A stretch of DNA of 64,000 nt from Pyropia yezoensis. Its lineage: Eukaryota; Rhodophyta; Bangiophyceae; Bangiales; Bangiaceae. The notes under the pieces are model-generated. The model saw only the letters and a list, made by a program, of their open reading frames with translations, searched no databases and was not told the DNA's origin. Made by a program: the position numbers and the translations under genes. Below are positions 31,805 to 44,325 of this stretch, piece after piece. The DNA lies in NCBI GenBank assembly GCA_009829735.1, contig CM020620.1, positions 18,744,354 to 18,808,353 of the forward strand. Reading direction: 5' to 3'. Numbering within the stretch: position 1 is the stretch's first letter; every line of letters begins with the position of its first letter.

Positions 31805-33175
31805 GGGCGGGGATTCGGAGGCGGGGGACGCTGTGTGTGGCGTGCCCTCTTTTGGGTTCGCGCGCGTGCTCCCTTGCCCTACGCGGCCGGCATAGGTTTC
31901 TTGCCGTGCAAGAACCACTGGCAAGGGGATGAAGGGATACAGCATGGCTTTCTTGGGTCGGGCATCATCCATATGTTGGTTGCTCTGCTCCGCGGGAAGG
32001 AGCAAGATCGGGGGGGGTGCTCCGTCCTGCCAAATTGGAAATATGCTTATGTAAACGGTAAATATCTACATATCTATCTATCTATGTATCCCAATGCAGA
32101 CCCATAGATTTTAAACCAGAACTTGAGAACAGTACATCGCTCAGCATTTTGGCTCGTTGGGTACAGGCGTCGTTGATGAACTTTGGCACTGCGGTGCCGC
32201 GCCGCTGCCGGCGGCGGCAAGCTGACGAGCCCCCTGACAAACGTTACAAAAAAGCACGCCACCCTGTATCGCTGTGCCCCCATCTAGAATCACAGGGGTC
32301 GACGTGGCTGCCGTTGGCCGGCGACGGCGGCGGCGCTGGCCGTGATGGCTTGCGTGATACCGTAGGCAATGAGGCGGTGCTGTGGAGATTGGCACAGAGG
32401 CGGCGGCGCGCCTACGCACCAGTCTCAAGAACTTCGCTCGGGCGCAGATCACTATGACGTAAATGCGGCGAGACCGGAAAGAGGCCGTCTGGGAAGCGAG
32501 TCCACCTCAGCGACGGCCGCACTGTGCGCCGCCCCGCACAGGGCGTGGTGGCCCTCCTCAGCGAATTCCCCTCATGGCCGCCCCGCCGTTGCCACGGCTG
32601 TGGCCAGGACCACAGCAGCAGAATCTCCGCGTATGGCCCCATTGAATTGCTGCCACCAGCCTTCGCGCGTCCCACCGCGTCTGGAACACCAAAAAACATC
32701 CCAGGTGGAGGGCGGTCCTCTGGGTGGCCAGCGCGATCGACAGGGCACGATGTGGGAGCGAAACTGTCCGGAGAGTGTGGAACAGGCGAGGGAGCACGCA
32801 ATACATTGAAAGCTCGCGACGTAGTGGTGTCACCTATGCATCATCCAAGCTACCCGCTTGGTTGTCGCTTGCTTCATGGTCTCTCCACCATCAGGCACCT
32901 ACGAACAGAAGTATGCATCAAGGTACAGTACCTCCTACAGAGCATCCTGCGTCTGCCGATGCAACAGACGCGGTGAGTTTCTGTGGTGTGCACCCAGAGA
33001 GAGCGTCCTTTCCGAAAACATGCTAGCTTTGCGTCCCTGTGAGGCTCGGAGAACACGAAAGTCCCGCTACCGACATCACAACATGGTCATGGACCCAAGC
33101 CCCTATGCCCCTCTAGGGGCGGGACTTTGCTCAGTGTTGGCCAGTTAGTCAGTTAAATTAGTTCAAGCTGTTAAA
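31805..33175. other. Intergenic region
   Basis: No gene recognised. The first 150 bases should hold the 3' end of the cysteine-rich gene. A short TATC-type simple repeat (about 32070-32090) lies in an AT-richer pocket. Overlapping frames of 100-150 codons on both strands between 32370 and 32980 show no domain. Confidence 0.5.
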
Positions 33176-36100
33176 ATGAGGCGGCTGGCGGCGGGAGGGG
33201 CGGCAGCGGCAGCGGCGGCGGCGGCGGCGGCAGACGGGCAGCCGCTCACCGCTGCCGCGTCGCGCGCCCCCCCACCCACCCGCCCGCGACGGTGGCAACG
33301 ACCAGGACGATGGTGGTGACGGCCCCCCCCCCGCCCCCCCCCGCCCAGGGGGCGGCGCCGAAGCCGCCGCCAAAGCCGCCGGCCGTGCCGGCGGCCGCCC
33401 CGTCGCCGGCGGGGCCGCCGACGAGGCCGCCGCCGGCGCCCCAGCCCGCCACCACCGTCGCTGTCATCCCCGTGGTGTGGGGCGATGGCGGCGGCGCCGC
33501 CGCCGCCGCCGCCGCCGTCGACGCTGTCGCCGCGGCGACGGCGGCGGCGGCGGCGACCAGGCGGGCGCCGCCGCCGCCACAACCGCCCCTGCTGTGGGGG
33601 CAGCCGCGCCAGCCGGCGGCCACGACGGGCAAGGCAGAGTGGGCGGGCGGGGCAGACGCGCGGACGGCGGCGGCGGCGGCGGCTGTGGCGGCGGCTGTGG
33701 CGGCGGCGGCAGTGGCGGCGGCAGTGGCGGCGGCAGCGGCAGCGGCGGTGGCGGCGACGGCCGCGTCGCACCGCCGGCGGACGGCGCGGGAGGCGGTGGC
33801 CCAGGGGGGTGACGCTGCCGCGTGCGCCGCGCAGTGGAGGTCGGCCAGCGCCGCCGCCGCGGCGGTTGCCGCCGCCGTCGGGGGCACGGCCGGGATGGCG
33901 GCGGCCGCCGCCGGTGCGGCGGCGGCGGCGGCGGCAGGGGTGGCCGATGCGATGCCAGCGGCGGTTGTGGCAGCGGCGCCGGCGACGGCGGCGGCGGTGG
34001 TGGCGACCAGCAGCCAGCCCAGCAGCCAGCCCGTCCCGCTGGGCAGGGAAGCGCGGCCGCCATGACGACGGCGGCCGCACGGGCGGCCGTCGCCACTGCC
34101 GAGCGGGGGGGCGGGGTGGCCGGCCAGCTGACCGCCGCCGCCGCCCCAAGCGACCGGCGCGTCCATGACGCGCGGGGTGGGGGGGCGTGGGGGAGGGAGG
34201 GCGGGCGTGGCGTTGGCGACGGTGAGGAACGACGGCAAGTGAGGACGGTGAGTGTGGGGCATGCAGGGGTGGGATGCGATGGGGTGTGGGAAGGGGCTGT
34301 GTGCGTGTGGGGGGAAAGGAGAGGGGGGACGGAGGGGGAGTGGCGTTGATGGAGAGGGGTACCGGCCGTGGCGTCTGGCCTCGCGGTGCAGGGTGCCCAA
34401 CGGCGGTAGCGTCTTGAAAAACAGGCGGCGGCGGTGCCGTGGGGAGACGCCGCCGGCGGAGGCGGCGGGGGATGGGGGAGAGAGCCAGCGGAGGGTGGAT
34501 GACGGCACGGGGGGAGGGACGTGCAGTGTGCCAGCGGCAGCCACCCTCCCCCCCCCCGCCCCCCCCGCCCCCCCCGCTCCCCCCTACCCCAGCCGGCAGT
34601 CTGTCGGCACTGGCAGCGACCGCCCTGACACCGTCACCCCCCGCTTCCCCCTCCCCACCCCACTCGTGGCGGGTGACACGGTGCACAGGGGGCACCCGCC
34701 CACCCACCCACACCCCCAACCGCTCGCCATCCTGCAACCCCACCCGCCTCCCACCCCACACCCCAACCCTCCGCTCCTACCCGCCAGTGGCACCTCCAAC
34801 CCGCCCGCGGGGGGAGACACCCGCCCCCCCCCCTCCCCCTCCCCCACCCGCCGTGGACGCGTGTGTCCGCGGTGGGCGACCCCCCCCCCAGGCGCGGTGG
34901 CAGCAGCCACCCAGCGGGATGGTGCCGCGTCCACGTGCGCGGGCGACGGCTGGCGGGGATGAGGCGGTGGCGCCGCCGCGGCGGCAGGCGGCGGCGGATG
35001 GGGGAGTGGCGGTGACGCTTGCGCGGCGGGGGCGGGCGCGTCGCTGCGTGGCCGCCGCCGCCGCCGCGGCGGCGGCGCCAAAACAGTCACGCGGCAAAAG
35101 AGAGACAAGGGAGGGGGGACGATGGGGGTCGGTCCATTGCCAAAGGATGGAAAAGGGGAGGGGGGGAAGGGGGAGGGAGGGACGGCGGGAGGGCGCAAGG
35201 CACCGGGGCGAGAGGGGGGATGCAAGGCAGTGGAGGTGGCAGGAGTGGAGGGGGTGGGTGCGGTGCACTGGGAAGCAAGGGGGCAGAGGGGAGGCCAGCG
35301 GCAGAGGGCAGGGGGTGGTGGTGGCCACGGGGGAGGGGGGGGGGTGGAGGAGGCACTCCAGAGGGGCGGCCGCCCGCCGCCACCCGCCCCGCGCCAGTCG
35401 GCCCGGGGCGGGCTGCCCCGCGGGTGCCCCCCCCCGGCCGCGGTGGCAACCCGGGACCTCCCCCCGGGGGGGCACGCCGCCCCACCCCGCCGGCGGGCCC
35501 GCCCCGCCCGCCCCGCGGGTGGCCCTCCCCCCCCAAGGCGCAAAAGGCGGCGGCCGGCCAGCAGCAGCCCCACCACCAGCGGCGGCAACGTCGGCAGCAG
35601 CTGCCGGCGCGCGGTCGTCGGCGCACCCCCTCTCCCCCCTGCCGGCGGCCGTGTCGGTGGTGGCGGTGGCCATCCGCCGTCAGCCCCGTCCGTCCGCTGC
35701 AGCTGCCGTTGCCCCCTGGACCCACCGTACACCCACACCCGTACACACACCCACACCCCTACCGCACCCACCGCGGCAGCCGCCCACACCCACCGCACAT
35801 CGCCACACACCCAATGAGACACTGCCGGGGGAGTCGCCGCCACAGCCTACTTACCACCATCGTGCGGCGGCAGGTACAGCACATCCGCGGTGGGGGGGGG
35901 GGGAGGACGGCCAACGCCGCGGTGGCGGTGCCGCCAGCGACAGTGAGGGGAGGTGGGGGACGGGTGCACACATCGCCACCTCCCTGCCTCCCCCCCCCCC
36001 CGCGTGTGTACAGTACGTGGGAGAGAGATAGGCTTGTCCACACTGCCACGCGGGGCAACGGAGGAAGGCAGGGGGACTGGAGGGGGAAGGGGGGTGGGGG

Positions 36101-36721
36101 GGGTGGGGGGTGGGGGGGGGGGGGGGGAGGGGGTGAGGAGCAGCCAGCAAGGGTCATGCGTGGAAAGGGAGGGGCACGCAGGGGGCGCCAGCAAGGGGGG
36201 GACCCGCGCCGCCGCGCCTGCCGCCGCTGCCGACGCCGCTCCCCGTCCCCGCCCCTGCCCCGTCCCCGCCCCTGTCCCGACGAGGCGTGCCCGCACGGGC
36301 GCCGCTCGGCCGCGTCTCTGCGGTGGGCGCCGGCACGGGCGGCGAGCGGCGGCGAGCCCGCGTGGTGGCGGCTCCTCCCCCCCCCCCATTTCCCCTCCCG
36401 CCCCCCCCCCAACTTCACCGACCGAGCAGGTAGCGACAACGGCCGGGGGGCTGTTCCCCTGTTCCGGGTCCCCCCCCGCGCCGGCAACTTGCACCCCCCG
36501 CCCACCCCCCAACCGGCGTCGCCCCCCGTCCACCGTCACGCGGCGGTGCCGCGACGGGCGGCGCGGCGGTGGTCGGCGGGAGTGTGGCGGTGCGGGCGCC
36601 GCGGGCACCCCGGCCCCTCCCTCACCTCCCCGCCAACAGAGCCCGCCACCACCGTTACTATTGCCATGCCCATCAACGGTGATGGGGCCTGCAGCCACAA
36701 CCGCCGCCTGCCCACCGCCGT

Positions 36722-36812
36722 CCTCACCGCCACCGCCACCGCCACCGCCACCGCCACCGCCACCGCCCCCGCCACCGTCACCGCCACCGTCACCGTCACC
36801 GCCACGACTAGC
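36722..36812. repeat. CACCGC hexamer microsatellite
   Basis: CACCGC or CACCGT units repeat more than ten times in succession between 36722 and 36812, with a few substitutions. Confidence 0.8.
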
Positions 36813-38488
36813 GCCACCGCCGCCGCCACCGCGTTCCCACCGCCGTTGCCACCGAACATGTCACTGCTGCCGTGCATGCGTCGCCGCGGCGCCGGGGAGG
36901 GGGGGGGGAAGGGGGGGGGAGCGGATGGACCGCCAGTGCCCGCCAGTAGTGGCGTGGCGACTCGGTAGGAGCTGCGTGGTGGTTGCGCCCATTGGGGTCT
37001 GGGACCCGGGGGGGGGGAAGGGGGCCGAGGCAACGCACCCGCAGACGCGGCGGCGGCCGCCGTCACGGTCCCAGTTGCCGTGGCCACTATCGCCAGCTGG
37101 CGACACTGCAGTGTCGTCGCCGCCGCCGCCGCCGCCGCTGTCGCCATCACCGTCGTCGCGCCGTCTACCGCATGGCCACGGCCCCGATCGTTTGCCGCGC
37201 CGCCACCGGCACCCCTGCCGTCGGAGCGTGTCCTGATTGCCGTCGCCCAGTCAGCCATCAGTCCCCCCCGTGCGTACGCCGACCTACGGCCACTCCCAAC
37301 CGGTGGTGGCCCCGTCGGCAGCAGCGCGGGAGGCCCTCGACGGCGACCGCGGGGTCTTTGGTGGTAGACGCCGGTAACGCCGCCGCCGCTGCCGCTGCCG
37401 CTGCCGCCGCCGGTGTCACCGCCGCCGCCGCCGCCGCCCCTGCCAGAACCGCAGCGACGGCCACCGCACGCTAAGCGATGGGGTCCGCCACCCGCGCCCA
37501 GAGCGCAGAGCGCCGGCTGCTGCCCCCTACCGTGCCGTCGCCGCCTGCCGCGTCACCAGCGGCCGCCGCGGCCGCCGCCACGGGTGGCCAGCCCCACCGG
37601 CTCACCAGTCCAGCCGGCAGGCAGACAGGCAGGCAGGCAGGTTGGCGGGCAGGCGGGCGGGCAGGTGGCGGCAGCTGCCAAAGCAGCGGCAGCGTCAGAC
37701 AGCAGCGGAGCGGCAGCGGCAGCAATGCGAAAAAGAGACAATGGCGGCAGCCATCTCTCCCGGCCAATCCCCCTTTGCCATGAGCGCGCGTCCGCGACTA
37801 CCGCCGGCTGTGGTAGTAGCGCCGCAGCCGTGGCAGCGTTGCCCGCCGCGCCGCCCGTCTTCACACGGAGGTAGGGGCGACGACATGCAGAGGGTTTCTC
37901 ACAGACCGGTGCAAGAAGAACAGCGGGGTACGTGGTGGGGGAGGGGCTTGCTGCCGTTGACACCGTCGACGTCGACGGGAAGAGGGCGGTAAGGGGGAAG
38001 GGGGGGGGGGGGGAGGAAGGTTGACAGAGGGGCGCACCGGCGTCCACCGTCGGTTGGGTGAGGAGGGGGGGAGAGGCCGTGGAGGGGGTGGGGGGGTTGA
38101 GGCAGCACGGGCGGTTGGGGGGGCGGTCGCACCGGCATGCCCGTCGGGCAAGCACCGCGCGTCTGTCCAAAGGGTGGATAGCAGTCATCGAGGGGCCACC
38201 CGGTGCCGTGGCGCGCGGTGCCCGCCTGTGGCGGTGGCGGGGGTGAAGACAGGTGGCGCGCCCGGCGGCCGCGCGGTGGGGTGTGGAGGGGGCGTGCCCC
38301 TCTGCCGGTGGGGTGAGGAGGGGGCACACCCCCGCCCCACCCCACCGGGGTGGGGGTGGGGCGGGGGTGTGACGGCGGGGGCGTGGCGCGTCGCTGCCGC
38401 TGCCGTGGGGGGAGTGCCGAGGGGGCACCCCCACCGTTGCCGCCGCGGGATGCGTTGGCGGCGGCGGCGGCGGTGGCGGCGGCGGCGG

Positions 38489-38521
38489 CAGCGGTGGGGG
38501 GGGGGGGGGGGGGGGGGGGGG
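38489..38521. repeat. Run of about 33 G
   Basis: One of the longest uninterrupted G homopolymers in the window. No gene context is apparent. Confidence 0.85.
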
Positions 38522-40734
38522 CAAGGGGGAGTGGCGGAGGGCTCGGGGGACACGCCACGCCACTCTTGTGGCGCAGGCGTCGCCCACCGTGCCTCGAGGC
38601 GACGTCACGTGAAGGGCCACCGAATGACCAGGATGGTGCAGCCACGATAGAGCAGCCACGTGGGGCCACGTGGACGGGCGACCTGACGGCCAAGCGACGC
38701 ACGCCCCGCCCGCAAGTGGCAGCGGCAACCAACGGGGGGCGCGGGCATCCGCGTCTGCCACCAGCCGGCGCTCTTCCGGGTGGAGCCGCCCCGAAAGATG
38801 TCGGGACCATCCCGTCATAGTGCACCGCGCCCACGGCCACCGCAAGGAGGTTGTGTCGGGAGCACTCGGGAAGGACGGGAAGAGTCAAGTAGAGGGCGCG
38901 CCAGACGGGATGGTGTGACTACCCTATGCAGGACTTCCAGACGGCCCCACTTGATAGGTGACGGCCGTAGCGGCAGCGACAGCTCTACGGGGCGAGGGGC
39001 GGTTCACTGGCCACTGCCGCCGCCGCCACCGCGGGCGGGTGTGTCTACTCCCTATCCTCCACTGCGCACACGGTGCAGCAAGCTGTCCAAAATCATACTG
39101 AGAAGTGACAGAGGGGGCACCCCAGTCGCCGCTCCACTGGGCGCATCGACCGTCCCTCGAGGTGCCGGCGCTGCAACACTCCTACTTCGCCCGGGCGACC
39201 GCATTGAAGAGGACTATTGCCATGGCGGTCGCCTCTGCCGCCCCCACCGTCGCCATAGGCGTCACCATCTCTATCACAGCGAGCATGGGCGCCGGCGCGG
39301 TGGCGGCCTCTCGCCTATTGTCGAGAGGCGCACATGTGCGCCTGCGCGGGCCGTGCCGCCGGCAAATGGGAAGGTAACTACCGTTCTTTCGTGATTATCC
39401 CATGAGATTAATTTCCACTTCAAGTGCAAGACAAAAAACTGTCCGGCTCAGGACAAGAAAATGCAAAAATTGTTTGTCCCACTAAATCAGCAGCAAAACT
39501 CCAAGTGCAATGCGAGGTTTTGATCTCAAGCCAGGCGGCGGCGAGGCCTTGTTATTTTTGGATTTGATCCGGATGGCGACCACGACGAGTGGCGCGTGAT
39601 CGACGGCGCCGCGCTCTTGAACGCCCGTGCCTTGTCACACACTCGACACTACAGTCCAGTCGTCGTCTCCATCAACAGCGCCGTCCCGGTCGTCGAGGCG
39701 CCTGCGCTGTTTCATGTGGACAAAGGCGTACCATTGAAGACCCTGGTGGTTGGCTTCCTCACCCCGGCAGTAGCAGTGTGCGAGTCGCGCTGGGCGTTGC
39801 CGTGGCCGTCGGTGCCGTGGCGCCGGCGGGTGGCCGTGGCGGCGCGCGGCGTAGTGAGCGTTGAGTTGTAAAGATGGGCCGTCGGCGGGTGTACCCGCTG
39901 CTCCCTCCCCTTCTTGACGTCATCCTCTTCGACTTATGGCCTGCAGCTGGGGTGTCCTCGTCCCACTCTTGCGGGCCACAACCCCGGGACCCCGCTTTGT
40001 CTTTCTATTTTCGTTGTGGCTGCCCCTTCTCGGCCGTTGTGCGCGCCCCTCACCCCCTCCACCTCTACCCTATCCCCAGGCGGTTATTGCTAGAGGCGTG
40101 CCGCGGGGCGGTGTCTGCTCCCCTCGGGGATGCGGGCGACGCCCCCACCGGCCGGCTCTCGTTCCCTATCGCCCAGAGCGACCCATCGGGGGCCTACTAT
40201 GAACAAAGGCCCCCCTGGAAGGATACACAGAGGGACGGCGCTTTCCACGTCATCTCCTCCACTAAGACCTTTCTACACCTCGCCTCTTCCACTGTGCTTC
40301 TTGTTTCGGTGGAAGCCCTATAAACCACCTTGGACGTTGCTCTTGTATCTCACGACGATGACTGTTGAGCACCTTGCACGGCACGGTCGTCTCCAAGTGT
40401 GCCGTCGCCGCAAGGTTGTCTGACGTGCGAGTCACGTCGCGGCAACGACATGATACTATTATCCTTGTTCGACCGACGTTGCGTCTTAATCGCACTCCAT
40501 CCACTGCAGGCTGCGCGAACAGTGGGACAGATCGTCCTCTTCCTGAGCATGCGGTCGTCACCAGAAGTGCAGTCTGTCTAGCCGACGTTTCATGGCCACG
40601 CCTTCTACGTGGCGTGCCGGCCAGGCTGTCGACAGGGGCCAGCGCCTAGCCGCAGCCAGACTTGACCCTCTGACGCACCAAAGGTGGTCCTCCGGGCGGT
40701 CAGCCTCCTGCCATTGTCTCTCCCCCCCCCAGAC

Positions 40735-40968
40735 TCAGCTTCCGCCCCTCTCCGCGCCTGCTCCCTCCCCCCCCTCCTCCACAGCCACCACCCGCAGACA
40801 TCCATCCTCCCCGCCCCCCGTCGCGAGCCACCTCCCCCCCGGGCCACCCCACCCCACCGCCCCGACGCGGCCACCGTGCCACGCCGGCCACGCGCCAATG
40901 GGCGTCAGCACCCACCCCGCCCCCTCCCCTGCAGCTCCCGCCCCCCCCCCTGCAGCTCCCGCCGCTCC

Positions 40969-41003
<35 letters not shown>

Positions 41004-44000
41004 GCGGCGGCACGGCGCGGAGCAGGTACACCCCCCCGGCTTCGGTGCCCACCGCCGCAAGCGCCCCCCCCCCACCCCCCCCCCCCGTGCCGCCGCCAAC
41101 GACGCCGCCGCCAACGCCGCCGCCGACGCTGCTGCCGTGATGCCGCACCGCAATGGCAGTGACGGGGGATGGCAGGCGGGTGGTGGCAGCGGCCGCCACG
41201 GGCGGTGGGGGTGCCGCCGCCGCCCTGTCGGGCGGCGGCGGCGGCGGCGGGGGCGGTGGTGGCGGCACCCCCCACAGCCGTACCGCCCGGTCACGGCCGC
41301 CCGTCAGCACCACCCCCGCCGGCCGGCCCGCCACCCCCTCTGCCGCGGGCGGCACCACCCACGCCGCCGACGTCAGGGCGCGCGAGTGCGCGGCGGGAAC
41401 GGCGGCAACGCGCGCCCACCCCCCCCCGGCTGTCACGTCCGCCCCCGGCGGGGGTGCGTACACCGCCCACGACCGGTCCCGAGAGGCGGTGAGGAGCGCC
41501 CGCCCGCCGGGCGCAAACGCCACCGCCGTCACCGTCAGGCCGTGGGCGGGCAGCAGCCGCACCACCGTGGGGGGGGAGGGGGGGTGCGCGGGTTGGTGGA
41601 GCACCCCACCCCCACCATCCCCACCCCCTCCACCACCGCCACCACCACCGCCATCACCACCACCACCACCACCACCACCACCGCCGCCGCCGCCGCCGCC
41701 GCTGCCCGGTGGCACCACCGCCGCCACCCACAGGTGCACCGCCGCGTCGGCCGCCGACGATGCGTGCGCGGCCGACGCGATGAGCAGCCGCCGCGGCGGC
41801 GGTGGCGACGGCGAGGCGGACGACGTCGGCGGGTCCCCGCCGCCACCCCCGTCGGGCGCGGGGAGGGGGAGGGGCGCGGGCGGCGCCGCGACCGCCGCGA
41901 CCGCCGCAACGGCGTTGCCGTGGCCGTAGAGCTTGGCCGCCTCGGGCCACAGGCGGTGCCGGTTGAGGTGCGCCTCGAGGGGGAGCCCCGCAGATGCCGG
42001 CAGCGGGAGTGGGGGCCCCGCCGCGGCGTCACCCCCACCGCCGCCGCCACCGCCGCTGCCACCGTTGCCCCGCTCCCCGTCGCCGTCGCCGGCGCCGTCA
42101 CCCCCACGGCCACGGCCACCACCGTCGACAGGACCGCCCGCGGCAGCCGCGGGCGGGGGTGTGCCTGCCGGCGGCGGGCGCGCCCAGCCGTCCCCCACAG
42201 CCCGGTTGGACAGGCCCAGCGGCGGCAGCAGCACCCCCCCCCCCACCCCCCCGACAGGCACGCCCGTCCCGCGACCCCCGCCACCCCCGCCACCACCGCC
42301 GCCGACACCGCCACCGGCGGGGGACCAGCCGCGACCCCCCCCCCCCCCGGCCGGCGCACAAAACAGGCGCAGCACCTTTTCCTCGGCGGCACTGACGAGC
42401 ACGCCCCCCCCCCCCCCCGCCCCCTCCCCGGGGGACGGCTCCACATACGCCACCCCCGCCAGCGGGTGGCCGTGCACCTGTGGGCGCCAAACCTCTGCCC
42501 ACCCACCCCCCCCACCCCCCCCGCCGCCTCCACCGCCACCACCGCCGCCGCTGCGGTCGTCGTCGACATCACCCCGGGCACCACCGCCGTCAGCAACGGG
42601 CGCCCACAGGCGGGTGGTCTTGTCCACCCCCGCGGTGAGCACCGCCGGCGCGCCGCCCTCAACGCCCCCTCCCGCCCAGGCCAGCGACGTAATCCCCCCC
42701 GCGTGCCCCCCACAGATGGGAGCCGCCGTCCATACGAGCGGGGGGGCGGGGGCGCCGGGCGCTTCCACCCCACCTCCCCCCCCCCCCCCCCCCCCGTCGC
42801 GGGTCCACGCCGCGAGCCCCCCCCCCCGGTACGCGGCAACGACCCCCCCCGCGGCGTCCCACACGGCGGCGGCGAGGGCGGCCCCCCCCGGCTCACCCGC
42901 GCGGCCGGTCGGGGCAATCCCCCCCGCCCCCCGACGGCCGTGGCGGGTGGCCGCCGCCACCGCCCACGTGCCGACCGTGCCGTCGGCCGACGCGGAGAGG
43001 AGCTCCCCGGCGGGGGACCAGTTCAGGGACGCGACGGCGCCGCCGTGGTCGTGCACCACCCCGGCGAGGGTGGCGGTGTGGGTGGCCACGCCGGGGGGGG
43101 GAGGGACCGCCACCGTCGGCGCCGCCCACTGGGGGGCGCCCCACCCGTCTTCATCGTCCTCGTCGTCCTCGTCGGCAGCGGCGTCGGCGGCGGCGTCGCC
43201 ATCCCCCGCCTCCCCTCCCACCCCCACCGGTGAAAAGGTCCACACCCGCACCGCAGCGTCCCCGCCCCCCCCACTCGCGAGGACCCCCCCCTGTGCCCCC
43301 CCCCGGCTCTGTCCCGCCGGCAGTGCCGGCGGCGGCGGCGCCCACGCCAGCGACGTTACCCACCCCGAGTGGGCGCCCGCCAGGCGTGCCCACGCGCCAA
43401 CCGCCGGGCGCGCGGCGCCGTCGGCGCCGTCGCCGTCGGGGGCCACCCCCACCGCCGCAACGTAGATGGTGCCGGCGGTGCCGCCGAGGGCGACCAGCCC
43501 CGCCGACGCACTCAGGGCGACCGCCTCGGGGAGGAGGCCGCGAGGCAGGGCGGCAGCCGTGCCGGCTGCCCAGCTGCCGCCGCCGGCGTCGTCGTCGTTG
43601 CCGTCAACGTCGCCCCCATCCCCATCCCCGCGGGTGCCAGGCTGCCCCCGCCGCCCCCACACACGGACGGCCGTGCGGGAGGCAACCGCCAGCCACCCGC
43701 CATCGGCCGACAGCAGCAGGGGCGTTTCGGTCCCCGCCGCGGGGGGGGTGCCGTCCGCCGCCGCACCCGCAGCAAACGTGGCCGTGCATGTCCAGGTAGC
43801 GTCTGGGCCCGTGGCACGGGTGGCGGCGGCGGCCGCGGCGGCGGCGGCCGCAGCGCCCCGGGGGGCGCCGCCGCCGCCGCGGCCACCGGCAGCAGCGGCA
43901 GGGGCTTTGGCAGCAGCGCACGGCGCCGCGTTTGCGGCCTCAGCCGGGGAGGCGTCCGCGTCGGCTGCCCGGCGCCGCCGCCGCCGCCGCCACACGCGCA

Positions 44001-44325
44001 CCTCCCCCCCCGCATCAGCGGCGGCAACCTCCCCCGCCCCCGTCACGGCCAGGGCGGTGACGCGGCGTGGCGCGACGCCGACGAGCACCTTGATGTGGCG
44101 CCAGCCGGGGGCGGCGGCGGCGGCGGCAGCGGCGGCGGCGGCCCCCGGGGGGGGATGCGCCACGACCGCCCGCCCGGCGGCGTGCACGAGCACCCCACCG
44201 CCGGCAGACGCGAGGAGGCCCGCCCCGGGGGGGGGGGACGCCGTCACGCCCAGGGTGCGGAGGCGGAGGTCCCCACGAAGGGGCGGGGGGGAGGGGGCGT
44301 CTGGCGGCGCAGCGGCAGCCGCCAT
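40735..44325 (-). CDS. ELP2: Elongator complex subunit ELP2 (WD40 protein), low-complexity-expanded
   Basis: ELP2 is the double-WD40 scaffold of Elongator, which modifies wobble uridines of tRNAs. Family landmarks in order (residues from ATG 44325): AHSGWVTSLAW, DHGGAVASLNWSPAGELLSAS, GVDKTTRLWAPV (about 565), HGHPLAGVAYVE, AAEEKVLRLFCAP (about 645), LEAHLNRHRLWPEAAKLYGHG (about 785-805; the ELP2-specific LWPE-QKLYGHG block), ASSAADAAVHLW, HGLTVTAVAFAPGGRALLTA then SRDRSWAVY (about 930-955), AAHSRALTSAAWV and GGRDRAVRLWG. ATG 44325 (context GCCGCCATGACGG on the plus strand) is preferred; the frame extends 49 codons further upstream from a GTG without conservation. At 1,196 residues it is about 400 longer than usual, because of poly-Gly, poly-Ala and poly-Pro inserts between blades. 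No intron or frameshift is needed despite many G/C runs. Confidence 0.93.
41560..41710 (-). repeat. Trinucleotide run encoding poly-Gly in ELP2
   Basis: A CCACCACCG-type microsatellite encodes a long Gly stretch between the ELP2 blade VHLWVAAVVPPGS and the next blade starting PTVVRLLPAHG. It is kept in frame, unlike other homopolymers in the window. Confidence 0.75.

Larger units (their letters stand above)
33176..40734. other. 7.5 kb of GC-rich low-complexity DNA without a defensible gene
   Basis: Long frames are open on both strands over the same bases. At 33292-34065 plus reads Ala/Pro-rich with ATTVAVIPVVWGDGG. At 34544-33246 minus reads Ala-rich with a hydrophobic AVTTIVLVVATVAGGWVGG segment. 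I cannot choose between them. Simple repeats include (GGCGGC)n, a CACCG-type hexamer array near 36728-36790, AGGC repeats near 37617-37650, and a run of about 33 G at 38489-38521. From 39380 to 39560 the DNA is AT-richer. A few real genes could hide here. Confidence 0.5.

Noticed and set aside
33246..34544. Ala-rich minus-strand frame with a hydrophobic C-terminus, versus plus frame 33292-34065
   Set aside because: Both strands are open, and neither has a domain or splice evidence. I could not choose, so neither is called.
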